From assembly GCF_944390595.1 (NCBI RefSeq), contig NZ_CALXRN010000220.1, positions 1 to 64,000 of the forward strand: a DNA stretch of 64,000 nucleotides, written 5' to 3'. The notes below the pieces were generated by a model. The model searched no databases. It was not told the DNA's origin and was given only the letters and a program-made list of their open reading frames with translations. The stretch comes from an uncultured Brachyspira sp. (lineage in GTDB: Bacteria; Spirochaetota; Brachyspiria; Brachyspirales; Brachyspiraceae). The first letter of the stretch is position 1. Every line of letters starts with the position of its first letter. Positions 45,329 through 54,202 of the stretch are shown piece by piece. A program made the position numbers and the translations under genes.

Positions 45329-45982
45329 ATGATTAGAAATATAAATATTTTAATTTTTATAATAATTTCTTTTTTATTTTTATCATGTTCTGAAAAGGAT
45401 GTTGCTTTACGCAGACTTGATGATGTGCATAAAGCAGAAAAAGAGCTTGCTAAAAATCCGGATAATGAAGAAGTTATATTGGAAGTTATAAATGCTGCAC
45501 AAAACGGCGGCAGAGAGGTAAGAGCTGAGGCTGTATGGCTCCTCGGCAATATAGAGGCAGAAATTGCATACAGTGATTTTTTACGAGCAAGTGTAGAAGA
45601 TCCTGATTTCAATGTACGCTGTTTAGCAGTTCTTGGTCTTGGAAAACTAGATGCTAAAAATGCTGAGGCCATAGATAGAGTAAAAAGAGCTATTTCTGAC
45701 ACTGATTTACAAGTTCAAATAGAAGGCTTAAAAGTTGCAGGACGTCTTCAAGCTAAAGAACTTTTAAACCCTATACTAGAAAGTTTATCTAGTAAAAATA
45801 AATGGGTAAGAATAGCTGCTATAGAAGCTTTAAAGGATTATGATGACGGCAGAGTTGACAGATCTCTTAATCTGCTTTCTTCCACCGATTCAGATATAGC
45901 TGTAAGAGCTCTTATAAAACAAGTTGTAGCTTATAGAGAAAAAAATATACAAAATAATGTAAAAGAAACAGAAGAAGAATAG
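45329..45982 (+). CDS. HEAT-repeat lipoprotein
   Basis: This 217-residue protein has a lipoprotein signal ending LFLSC (Cys20). The mature part consists of about five HEAT-like helical pairs, each with an R/V-x-A-x-x-x-L-G pattern: VRAEAVWLLGNIEAE, VRCLAVLGLGKLDAK, VQIEGLKVAGRLQAK, VRIAAIEALKDYDDG. These form a curved protein-binding scaffold, here anchored in the envelope. It starts 3 bp after alaS and probably is co-transcribed with it. Binding partners are unknown. Confidence 0.85.
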   Translation: MIRNINILIFIIISFLFLSCSEKDVALRRLDDVHKAEKELAKNPDNEEVILEVINAAQNGGREVRAEAVWLLGNIEAEIAYSDFLRASVEDPDFNVRCLAVLGLGKLDAKNAEAIDRVKRAISDTDLQVQIEGLKVAGRLQAKELLNPILESLSSKNKWVRIAAIEALKDYDDGRVDRSLNLLSSTDSDIAVRALIKQVVAYREKNIQNNVKETEEE

Positions 45983-45997
45983 GAAGCATATTAAAAG

Positions 45998-46774
45998 ATG
46001 AAAATTAAAATTTATATATTAGCTATAATAATTTTATTTATATTTATTTCATGTGCAAGTAAGTATTCGTATGTAAGAGTTGATGAAGTAATAAGCAAGC
46101 CTAGAACTATTGCTGTTGCTTCATTTACATTTCCTAAAAGCATGACAAATCAATACTATGACAGACTTAAATATTTAAATACAGAAATTTATACAGACTT
46201 TGTATTAAACAGTTTTATAAGCAACTTTAATTCTCAAAATGAAATGATTAAACTTGTAACATTAAAAGAGGCTATAGGAGATAATGAATTTGCCGCCCTT
46301 CCTAGTGATTATCACTATGTATTAGGTGCTGATTATGTAGCTGCTACAGGTACGCTTGCAATTGACGGAGATGTTTTTTCTATATTAAGAGATAAAAATA
46401 TTGACGGATTAATGTATGCCCATGCTGCTATGTCTTTTTGGTCTCAGAAGGTTAGTATAGATTTTGAGATTTATGATAACGAAGGCAGTTATTTATGGAT
46501 AGACTCTTTGGATGGTAATTCATACCATATTATAGGCGATACAGGGGCTCCTACAAGACAAACTGCTTATGAAATAGTTATTGCCGATGTTATGAAATAT
46601 CAGCAAAGACATGCTGAAGAACTTTATATCATTATAGATCAAGCTATATCAAATGGAGTAAGCAAACTAAAAGGCAGAACACCGTATGCATTCAATACTA
46701 ATGATATTATATTCACGCAAAAAACATTTAGTTTAACAAATGAAGATTATGCAAAAAAGGCAGGTATAAATTAA
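45998..46774 (+). CDS. Lipoprotein of unknown function (258 aa)
   Basis: The signal ends FIFISC (Cys19), so this is a lipoprotein. The mature part starts ASKYSYVRVDEVISKPRTIA and continues with mixed helices and strands: VASFTFPKSMT, FVLNSFISNFNSQ, then a segment rich in aromatic residues (DGLMYAHAAMSFWSQKVSID, YLWIDSLDGNSYHII). I recognise no family, though the opening strand with IAVASF recalls periplasmic GNA1162/CsgG-like lipoproteins. It lies 15 bp after the HEAT lipoprotein and overlaps the next gene by one base. Confidence 0.78.
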   Translation: MKIKIYILAIIILFIFISCASKYSYVRVDEVISKPRTIAVASFTFPKSMTNQYYDRLKYLNTEIYTDFVLNSFISNFNSQNEMIKLVTLKEAIGDNEFAALPSDYHYVLGADYVAATGTLAIDGDVFSILRDKNIDGLMYAHAAMSFWSQKVSIDFEIYDNEGSYLWIDSLDGNSYHIIGDTGAPTRQTAYEIVIADVMKYQQRHAEELYIIIDQAISNGVSKLKGRTPYAFNTNDIIFTQKTFSLTNEDYAKKAGIN

Positions 46775-47064
46775 TGGCACAGAAACAAAAAGTAGAATTA
46801 AATTTCAGCAATGTAGATGACTTTCATTTTAAGGCTCCTTTAAAAGGTTATTTAACTAAAATAGCAGATGATCATTTTGTTATTAATAATGATGATTTGG
46901 CTATAAAAGGTACTGGTAAAACTCCTAAAGAAGCAGCGGAGATGATAAAAGAACAATTTATAGTACTTGCCAATGATGTTATGTACAAATCAAAATATGC
47001 TCCTCTAAGCGAAAGAGAGAGAAAAAAAGTTAATATTATAAAATCTATATGTGATATTTTATAA
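46774..47064 (+). CDS. Small cytosolic protein of unknown function (96 aa)
   Basis: This protein is soluble with no signal peptide. It has a short beta unit (VELNFSNVDDFHFKAP, GYLTKIADDHFVIN), a helix with GTGKTPKEAAEMIKEQF, and a basic C-terminal helix. The strand-helix order with a G-K-T-P-x-E-A turn vaguely recalls HicB-type antitoxins, but no toxin gene is adjacent, and I do not propose that role. Its ATG overlaps the previous stop (TAATG), so the two are translationally coupled. Confidence 0.72.
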   Translation: MAQKQKVELNFSNVDDFHFKAPLKGYLTKIADDHFVINNDDLAIKGTGKTPKEAAEMIKEQFIVLANDVMYKSKYAPLSERERKKVNIIKSICDIL

Positions 47065-47110
47065 TTATTTTTTTATTATATATAATATAATTTCATTTTT
47101 ATAATTAATA

Positions 47111-47140
47111 TTGTCGAAAATTATAAAATTAGTGTATAAT
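47111..47140 (+). promoter_or_regulatory. Probable promoter of the M16 peptidase gene
   Basis: TTGTCG (47111-47116), an 18-base spacer and TATAAT (47135-47140) predict a start near 47147 and a leader of only about 12 bases before the first ATG. Confidence 0.5.
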
Positions 47141-47158
47141 AATAATCAATAATTTTAT

Positions 47159-48436
47159 ATGGTAAACAATATGGTAAAAAGAATAACTCTTAAAAACGGC
47201 ACTAGATTAATACTTGAAAGAATGCCTATGCTTGATACTGTATCAATAGGATTTGTATTTTTAACAGGAAGTGCCAATGAAACTAAAGAAGAAAACGGAT
47301 ATACTCATTTTATAGAACACATGTTATTTAAAGGCACTCATGATCTTACAGCTAAAGATATAATACGATATATAGAAGGTGTAGGAGGAATATTTAATGC
47401 ATTTACATCAAGACATTTAACAACATTCTATATAAATATAATATCTAAATATTTTGACAGAGCTATAGATACTTTAGAAAATGTTATAATGAATTCAGCA
47501 TTTAGAGAAGATGATATAGAAAAAGAAAAAAAAGTCATAATAGAAGAATTAAAAATGTCAAATGATACTCCTGAGGAAATAACAGCAAATCAATTTTTTG
47601 CAGCAGCATATAAAGGAACTTCTATGAGTTTTCCTATAGGAGGAAATATAAGCAATATAAAAAAAATAAGCAGAGATAAAGTATATAATTATTTTAAAGA
47701 ACATTTTCATTCTAATAATTTAATAATATCAATAGCAGGTAATTTTGATGCCGAATATGCTGTAAAAAGATTATCAAATATAAAGTTAGAAAAAAAATCT
47801 AAAACCGTTAATGGGGATTTACCTTTTTATTATAAAACAATAACTAAAGAAAAAAAGGAGCTTCATCAAGTTTATTTCTCATTAGTAAAGCCTTCATACA
47901 ATGCATGCGATAATAGAAAAAGATATGCCATGAATATAGTTAATGATATATTCGGAGGAAGTGCTTATTCTAGGCTGTTTCAGGCTATAAGAGAAAATAA
48001 AGGCTTATGCTATAGTATATATAGTTATAATTCAAGTTTTATAAACGGCGGTACTTTTGAAATACATGGATCAACTAGTTTAGATAGGTATAAAGAAACA
48101 ATAGAAAGCATATATTATGAAATGGAAAAACTGCTCAAAGAAAGAATATCAGAAGAAGAACTTGAAGAAGCTAAAGAAAGTTATAAAAGTTCAATGGCTT
48201 TCAGTAAATTTAATGCTGAATCTATAATGAATAAAAATGCAAGAAATGAATTATATTCTTCTAGATACCTTTCATTAAAAGATATTTATAAATATATAGA
48301 CAGTGTAGATTTAAAATTGGTAAATGAAGTTATAGATGAAAAATTATCAGATAAGAAATTCTTTTTAACATCTGTAGGCGAATCAGGAACTAAAAGTATA
48401 AGCAATAAATTAACTAAAAAGTTAAAGCTTAATTAA
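47159..48436 (+). CDS. M16-family zinc metallopeptidase
   Basis: This 425-residue protein carries the inverted zinc motif HxxEH as THFIEHMLFKGT (His50, Glu53, His54), with the downstream acidic helix KEKKVIIEELKMSNDTPEE completing the zinc site. The second half has the R/Y pair region, FGGSAYSRLFQAIRENKGLCYSIYSY. This is the mitochondrial-processing-peptidase-like single-chain type (PepR/YmxG). It lacks a signal peptide. There are two possible starts, ATG 47159 and ATG 47171; neither has a ribosome site. In many bacteria the gene lies near pnp or dut; here it does not. Confidence 0.93.
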   Translation: MVNNMVKRITLKNGTRLILERMPMLDTVSIGFVFLTGSANETKEENGYTHFIEHMLFKGTHDLTAKDIIRYIEGVGGIFNAFTSRHLTTFYINIISKYFDRAIDTLENVIMNSAFREDDIEKEKKVIIEELKMSNDTPEEITANQFFAAAYKGTSMSFPIGGNISNIKKISRDKVYNYFKEHFHSNNLIISIAGNFDAEYAVKRLSNIKLEKKSKTVNGDLPFYYKTITKEKKELHQVYFSLVKPSYNACDNRKRYAMNIVNDIFGGSAYSRLFQAIRENKGLCYSIYSYNSSFINGGTFEIHGSTSLDRYKETIESIYYEMEKLLKERISEEELEEAKESYKSSMAFSKFNAESIMNKNARNELYSSRYLSLKDIYKYIDSVDLKLVNEVIDEKLSDKKFFLTSVGESGTKSISNKLTKKLKLN

Positions 48437-48467
48437 CTATAAGATATTATTAGTTCACAAATAAAAT

Positions 48468-49235
48468 TTAATCAATAATATCAAATCCATATTCTTTGAA
48501 TATATTAAGACTTTTTTCTGTATATAAGTACTCTATAAACTCTCTTGCCATTTTTTCTTTTGAAGAGTTCTTTAATACAGCAATACTGTAAATTATCTCT
48601 GTATTATTTTCAGCTTCAGCAACTATTTTTAAATCATTATCATTTAATATAGCTTCTGTTTTATAAACTATTCCGCAGTCTATTTTATCATTTTTTATTA
48701 AATCAATTACTTCCTTAGCATCTTTTCCTAAAATAAATTTATCCGCAATCTTATTGTATATACCCAAATTATTTAATATCTCTTCTGTATAACGTCCTAC
48801 TGAAGAAGTCATTGACTCCCCTATTGCTATTTTTTTTACCGAGCTATTAGTCAAATCTAAAAAAGAATCAATATTTATATTCAAATCTTTAGGCATAACT
48901 AAAACTATTTTATTTCCAACTAAATTGTTTATAGTGTCATTATGCAAACGTTCTATATCCTTTAATATGTTTATCTCATCAATAGAAGCCGAAATATATA
49001 AATCTGCATAATCATTATTTTGTATTCGCTGTCTTAATCTTCCTGATGAATCAAATAAACATTCTATTTCATTTTTTGTTTCTGCTTTATAATTATTACA
49101 TATTTTTGCTAATGGATTTCTTAGGCTGGTAGTTGAAAATATAATAATATTTTCTTTGCTATTATTGTTTGAACATGATAAGAAAAATATTGATATAGCT
49201 AAACATAAAATTAATTTTATTGTTTTTGTATCCAT
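48468..49235 (-). CDS. Molybdate-binding-protein-like (ModA) lipoprotein
   Basis: This 255-residue periplasmic binding lipoprotein has a signal ending FFLSC (Cys21). The ModA pattern follows: IIIFSTTSLRNPLAKICNNY, FDSSGRLRQRIQNNDYADLYIS, then IAIGESMTSSVGRYTEEIL and DCGIVYKTEAI. Ser and Thr in the SS/TS positions are those that bind the oxyanion. ModA delivers molybdate or tungstate to a ModBC importer, but no such genes are adjacent, so it may act with a distant system or bind another anion. I use ATG 49235, with GGAAA upstream; an in-frame TTG lies four codons earlier. Confidence 0.8.
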   Translation of the reverse strand: MDTKTIKLILCLAISIFFLSCSNNNSKENIIIFSTTSLRNPLAKICNNYKAETKNEIECLFDSSGRLRQRIQNNDYADLYISASIDEINILKDIERLHNDTINNLVGNKIVLVMPKDLNINIDSFLDLTNSSVKKIAIGESMTSSVGRYTEEILNNLGIYNKIADKFILGKDAKEVIDLIKNDKIDCGIVYKTEAILNDNDLKIVAEAENNTEIIYSIAVLKNSSKEKMAREFIEYLYTEKSLNIFKEYGFDIID

Positions 49236-49348
49236 TAAAATTTCCAATTATAAAATATGTAATTCTATAATTATATACAATTTATAAAATTAGTCTATAT
49301 TTTTATAAAACTTTTTCAACTTTTATTTATAGGTAATAAAATTATAAT

Positions 49349-49465
49349 CTAAGAAATAATTGCGGAAGTGTGGGGAATACCTATTATGTAATCACTCATT
49401 TTTACATATTTATTATTTTGAAGATTACTTCCATATCCCCCATCTTCCAAAATAATGTTATACAT
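49349..49465 (-). CDS. Possible 38-aa peptide gene with a strong ribosome site
   Basis: The short reading frame starts at ATG 49465 with TTGGAGG five bases upstream, one of the best ribosome sites in the window. It encodes a 38-residue peptide: MYNIILEDGGYGSN, LQNNKYVKMSDYIIG, then IPHTSAIIS. The Gly-Gly at residues 9-10 and small size recall secreted or modified peptides, but the leader is shorter than usual and no transporter or modification enzyme is adjacent. The frame is also open upstream of the ATG to 49561, without a start site that I trust. It lies between the ModA-like gene and rarA. Unproven. Confidence 0.4.
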   Translation of the reverse strand: MYNIILEDGGYGSNLQNNKYVKMSDYIIGIPHTSAIIS

Positions 49466-49573
49466 ATTTACCTCCAATAAAAATATAGAAAAATTTAATT
49501 TTAATTCTACATTAAGCGGAAATAAAACTTTTAACAAAAAACATATAAAAATGAGTGACATAAATAGCTATAT

Positions 49574-50869
49574 TTATATATGTTTCTCAATCCATTCATA
49601 GCGTTTTTTAAGCTCACGCTCTTCACCTATATCTACAGGCTCATAATAATTTTTCTTTATGCCTTTCTCTAAATAATCCTGCTTTACTATATGATAAGGG
49701 AAATCATGCGGATACTTATATTCTTCATTGCTCTTTCTGTCAAATGATGCTGAGTTATTATCTTTTAAATAATTAGGAATGGAATATAATTCTCCGTTTC
49801 TTATATCTTTTATTGCTTTGTTAATAGCATTGTATGCTGAATTTGATTTAGGGCATAATGCCAAATATATTGTAACCTCAGCTAATGGAATTCTTCCTTC
49901 CGGCATGCCTATAAAATCAATAATGCTTACAAGAGAAGCAGCAATATTCATAGCATTAGGTTCAGCAAGTCCTATATCTTCAGAAGCTAATATGCATAGT
50001 CTTCTTGCTATATATCTAGGATCTTCTCCAGATTCAAGCATTCTAGCCAAATAATAAACAGCAGCATTAACATCGCTTCCTCGTACACTTTTTATAAAAG
50101 CACTTATTGTATTATAATGTTCATCTTCATCAAATGTTATAGACTGCTTGCTTGTAACATCTTTTACTATTTCTTCTGTAATTGTAAGTTTCTCTTTAGT
50201 TTCATCTATCTGAGTTGCCAAATATGAAGCTTCAAGATAAGTAAAAGCCTTCCTAACATCTCCATGCGAATAACGAACTATTAAATTAACAGCCTCATCT
50301 TCAACATCAACATCTGCCTCCCCTAGCCCTCTTTTATCTTTAATCGCTTTTTCTATAGCTTCTCTAATGTCATTATCATCTAAATTCTTAAATTCAAAAA
50401 GCATTATACGTGAAAGCAAAGCATTATTAAGATAAAAATAAGGATTCTGCGTAGTGCTTCCTATAAGTATTACACTGCCATTTTCTACTGCCGGAAGAAG
50501 AGCATCCTGCTGACTTTTATTGAATCTATGTATTTCATCTATAAAAAGAATAGTCTTTTTTCTATTTTCTAAATTTTTCTCTGCTTTTTTAATAGCTTCT
50601 CTGATTTCAGAAACATTTGAAAGTACAGCATTAAGTTTAATATATTCACTTTTAGTTTTTTTTGCTATTATTGACGCTACAGTTGATTTACCTACACCGG
50701 GAGGACCGAAAAAAACCATAGATGTAATTTTATCTTTATCTATCATTTTTCTCAAAGTTTTATCTTCAGCTAATATATGCTTCTGACCGAAAACTTCTTC
50801 TATTGAAAGAGGACGCATTCTCTCAGCCATAGGCTTAAAAGAATTATCACTCTCTCCAAAATCAAACAT
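49574..50869 (-). CDS. rarA: Replication-associated recombination protein A (AAA+ ATPase)
   Basis: RarA (MgsA) is a tetrameric AAA+ ATPase related to clamp loaders that acts at stalled replication forks. The 431 residues show RMRPLSIEEVFGQKHI, Walker A GPPGVGKST (55-63), Walker B LFIDEIHRFNKSQQDALL, sensor 1 IGSTTQNPYF, the arginine-finger region LLSRIM and the C-terminal YYLARMLESGEDPRYIARRL. I start at ATG 50869, overlapping the upstream gene's stop by 8 bases; a TTG four codons earlier is the other option. Coupling to the upstream gene is evident. Confidence 0.93.
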   Translation of the reverse strand: MFDFGESDNSFKPMAERMRPLSIEEVFGQKHILAEDKTLRKMIDKDKITSMVFFGPPGVGKSTVASIIAKKTKSEYIKLNAVLSNVSEIREAIKKAEKNLENRKKTILFIDEIHRFNKSQQDALLPAVENGSVILIGSTTQNPYFYLNNALLSRIMLFEFKNLDDNDIREAIEKAIKDKRGLGEADVDVEDEAVNLIVRYSHGDVRKAFTYLEASYLATQIDETKEKLTITEEIVKDVTSKQSITFDEDEHYNTISAFIKSVRGSDVNAAVYYLARMLESGEDPRYIARRLCILASEDIGLAEPNAMNIAASLVSIIDFIGMPEGRIPLAEVTIYLALCPKSNSAYNAINKAIKDIRNGELYSIPNYLKDNNSASFDRKSNEEYKYPHDFPYHIVKQDYLEKGIKKNYYEPVDIGEERELKKRYEWIEKHI

Positions 50870-51860
50870 TGAGTTTTTCAATATGTTCCTCTACAAGCGG
50901 TATATAATTCATAATATTTTCTATTCTTTCTTTTATCTCATATTCTAATAAATCTGCTATTGATATATAATCCTCATTGGAAAATGCTTCCAAAACATTA
51001 TTCATCATTTCATTAAAATCATTAATGGCATCGGAAAGAGGCACCAAATTTAATGTGATTTGAGAATAATCTATTGAATACATAGAAGCTACATTTGAAA
51101 GTATGCTGAATGAAAAACTTACTATACGTGAAAATTTTTCTGCATATATAAATGCATCTTTATCATTTCCGGATTGAAGTTTATTAACAATAGATTCTAA
51201 TATATCCAATATTAAAGGTAAAAATTTAGGCAGACTTCCTATTTTGTATAAAGCATTACTATTTGTTATATTATTTGCAAATAAAGCTATAGTATTTATT
51301 TTAGCTTCTTCTATAACAAGCTCCATTGCAGGCATCATTTTTTCTGCTAAGAAAGGTTTAAAATCATCCTTAAAGAACTCTATACTCTTTTCTAAATTAT
51401 CGCTCAAAGAATTCAATCTTTCTAGTTTTACTTCAATCATTTTTAATATATGTATGATACCGTAAGAATCCAAGCTCATATTAAATAAAAATATAGCTCT
51501 AGGTATTGAATCAAGTATCCAAGATATTCCGTCTTTTAAAGCCTCAATATCTTTCTGGCCTAAAGATTCCGGAACAGTATTATACACTTTTTCAAGATAT
51601 TCCATTATTGACATAATAGAATAAAGAGAATATTCAGCATGACTTAATGCTTCAACTTCTATTTTGTTTATTGTATCTATTGCTATAGTTTCATATTCTT
51701 CGTCTATATAAGGCTGAAGCTCTCTGTCATCTATAATAACTTTATTAATGAGAAAATCATTAGAATTGCACCATTCTTCTATAGGCTTTAATACTTCATA
51801 AGCATTTTCTTCATTTTCTAACATTACTGATAATTCTTTACCGTTTATAAATATTTTCAT
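50862..51860 (-). CDS. Helical protein of unknown function upstream of rarA (332 aa)
   Basis: I recognise no family. The first 75 residues look like a small ubiquitin/ThiS-like or FHA-like unit (MKIFINGKELSVMLENEENA, FLINKVIIDDRELQPYIDEE). The remaining 255 residues are helical with acid-rich heptads (LKMIEVKLERLNSLSDNLEK, MMPAMELVIEEAKI). No signal peptide or membrane helix is present. Its stop overlaps the rarA start, so the two are probably co-translated, which hints at a replication or repair link but proves nothing. Confidence 0.78.
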   Translation of the reverse strand: MKIFINGKELSVMLENEENAYEVLKPIEEWCNSNDFLINKVIIDDRELQPYIDEEYETIAIDTINKIEVEALSHAEYSLYSIMSIMEYLEKVYNTVPESLGQKDIEALKDGISWILDSIPRAIFLFNMSLDSYGIIHILKMIEVKLERLNSLSDNLEKSIEFFKDDFKPFLAEKMMPAMELVIEEAKINTIALFANNITNSNALYKIGSLPKFLPLILDILESIVNKLQSGNDKDAFIYAEKFSRIVSFSFSILSNVASMYSIDYSQITLNLVPLSDAINDFNEMMNNVLEAFSNEDYISIADLLEYEIKERIENIMNYIPLVEEHIEKLNV

Positions 51861-52137
51861 TTTAGTACCATAAAATTAAAATTTTGTATTATGAATATTT
51901 TTCGGATTTTTTTCACTTATCAATAATGATTTTTATTTTCTATATATATTTTACATATAAAAATTATTTAACAATTAATTTTACTAATATATTAATATCG
52001 TATATTTTTTTAACAAAACTAATTTATAATTTTACAATTGTATAAAATTATAAAAAAAATAATTGAAAATAAAAAAATAATTATTAAATTATTTGTTGTA
52101 CATATTGTTAGACTTATACATGGGAGTGGATTGAATT

Positions 52138-53988
52138 ATGAAACATTTTAACAGCTTAGCGGTTAAAGTTCCAGTTATTTTATGTATTGTTACAACTATA
52201 TTAATAACAATACTTCTAATTATATCGCTTACAATAGCAGGAAATGGAATATCTAAAAGCAGATTTGAAGGATTTGAAACAACTGTAATGGGATACTCAT
52301 CAGTATTTGATGCTTGGTTTAGAACGCAATCTTATATACTTGAAACTTATGCCTCTATACCTATAGTAGAAGAATATCTTGTAAATCAAGACCCAACTAG
52401 AACAGATAGAGTAGAAACAACATTAAAAACTTTTAGGGAGAAAAATGCCTGTGCTATACATGTAGGAATAGTTGATAAAAATGGAATAATTATAGCAGAC
52501 AGCGATTATAATAAATGGGTAGGTTCAAAATTCACAGACAGCAATATTAATATTTGGAATAAATTAAAAAATAAAGAATACGGATATGGAAGCGTAAGTT
52601 ATGGAAACGGACTTGCTCCTTCTGTAGTTAATGGAGAATTATCATTTATTTTTGCAACACCTGTAAGAAACGGTTCTGAAGAAGTTGGTTATTTATATAC
52701 AGTTTTTAACTGGAGAGAATTCTATAAAAATTACATAGAAGGTATAAAATTAGGAAAAACAGGAGGATTGGATGTAATATCTCCTGATTTAAAAGTATTA
52801 ATGAATACAGATTATAACAAAGTTAATAGCGATGCTCCTTCCGTTTATAAAGAAGCATTCGATAAAAAATTATCAAAAGGTGTAGTTACTTACACAGCTA
52901 ATAATCATAAAATGATGGGGTCTTATACTAGAATGAAATATGTTCCTTGGATTACTTCTATGACTATGACTTCTGAAGAAATATTTGCTGAAAATAGAAA
53001 AGCTATTATAAGCGGTATTATATTTGGAATAATAACAATAATGTCTATAGCTGTATTTATCAATATATTTATACGTTCTATAACAAAGCCTTTATCTATA
53101 GTTGTTGAAGAAGCACAAAGAATAGAAAGAGGAGATTTAACTTCAAGCGGAAATAAAATAAAAAAGAGAAAAGATGAAATAGGTATATTATCAAATTCAT
53201 TTATGAATATGAGAAGCAAATTAGTAGAAACTATAAAGGAAGTTAATGATGCTTCTATATGTATTATGAATGCTTCAGAAAAATTAGCTAAAGGAAATGT
53301 CGAATTATCAAGAAGAACAGAAGCTCAGGCAGCAAGTTTGCAGCAGACGGCAGCTTCTATGGAACAAATGGCTTCTACAATAAAATCGTCTACAGAATAT
53401 TCATTAACAGGAAATGATATGATGATATCTTCAAAATCTTCTATAGATGAAGCAGGAGATATTATAGTACAAACAACAAGCAATATAGAAGAAGTTTATG
53501 AAGCAAGCACAAAAATAAGAAATATTACTAAAATTATAGAAAATATAGCTTTTCAAACCAATATACTTGCACTTAATGCCTCAGTAGAAGCAGCACGTGC
53601 CGGAGAACAGGGAAAAGGATTTGCTGTAGTTGCAAGCGAAGTAAGAAACTTAGCTCAAACCACTCAGTCATCTGTTAAAGACATTACAGACTTAGTTGAT
53701 AATGCTTATGATAAAATAAATAAGGCTACAGAAACTGCTCATAAATCACAAGAGATATTTGATGATCTAAGAGCGAAAATAGATGAAACTGCTAACATAA
53801 TGAAAGGTATAAGTTCAGCAGCAGTTGAACAGCAGGCAGGAGTTGAACAGGTTAATAGAGCAGTATCAGAAATGGATGGTGCTACTCAAATGAATAATGC
53901 TTTAGTAGGAGATGCAGAAAGTGCTTCAAGAGATTTAGTAAATCAAGCTAATTCATTACAAGAAGCTATGAAGTTCTTTAAGTTTTAA
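52138..53988 (+). CDS. Methyl-accepting chemotaxis protein with periplasmic Cache sensor
   Basis: This 616-residue chemoreceptor has two membrane helices (about 12-34 and 288-311) enclosing a periplasmic dCache-type sensor with YSSVFDAWFRTQSYILETYA and VGIVDKNGIIIADSD. A HAMP linker follows (SITKPLSIVVEEAQRIERGD), then the signalling domain with the conserved hairpin FQTNILALNASVEAARAGEQ and GKGFAVVASEVRNLAQ. It passes ligand occupancy to CheW/CheA and thence the flagella. Glu/Gln-rich methylation helices flank the tip (EAQAASLQQTAASMEQMAST). GGGAG precedes the ATG. It is monocistronic with its own terminator. The ligand is unknown. Confidence 0.95.
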   Translation: MKHFNSLAVKVPVILCIVTTILITILLIISLTIAGNGISKSRFEGFETTVMGYSSVFDAWFRTQSYILETYASIPIVEEYLVNQDPTRTDRVETTLKTFREKNACAIHVGIVDKNGIIIADSDYNKWVGSKFTDSNINIWNKLKNKEYGYGSVSYGNGLAPSVVNGELSFIFATPVRNGSEEVGYLYTVFNWREFYKNYIEGIKLGKTGGLDVISPDLKVLMNTDYNKVNSDAPSVYKEAFDKKLSKGVVTYTANNHKMMGSYTRMKYVPWITSMTMTSEEIFAENRKAIISGIIFGIITIMSIAVFINIFIRSITKPLSIVVEEAQRIERGDLTSSGNKIKKRKDEIGILSNSFMNMRSKLVETIKEVNDASICIMNASEKLAKGNVELSRRTEAQAASLQQTAASMEQMASTIKSSTEYSLTGNDMMISSKSSIDEAGDIIVQTTSNIEEVYEASTKIRNITKIIENIAFQTNILALNASVEAARAGEQGKGFAVVASEVRNLAQTTQSSVKDITDLVDNAYDKINKATETAHKSQEIFDDLRAKIDETANIMKGISSAAVEQQAGVEQVNRAVSEMDGATQMNNALVGDAESASRDLVNQANSLQEAMKFFKF

Positions 53989-54002
53989 TTATAATATTAT
54001 TT

Positions 54003-54045
54003 TAGAGGATATATAATATTAATTTATTATATATCCTCTATTTTT
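54003..54045 (+). terminator. Terminator of the chemoreceptor gene
   Basis: A perfect 16-bp stem (54003-54018 with 54025-54040, arm TAGAGGATATATAATA) with a six-base loop and following T run. Confidence 0.88.
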
Positions 54046-54202
54046 ATAATACAAATATATTTATATATAAAGTTCTATATTTTATATCTATATTATTTAT
54101 TTATGTGAAAAAAAATTCTATAAAAAGTATTGCTATTTTATGCTTTTTCATATATTATAAAAAATTAACATATAGAAAATCAATAAAAAGGAGAGAGGAA
54201 AG

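Noticed and set aside
46774-47064. HicB-like antitoxin
   Set aside because: The GTGKTPKEAAEMI turn is only vaguely similar, no toxin-sized gene is adjacent, and the gene is coupled to a lipoprotein gene instead.
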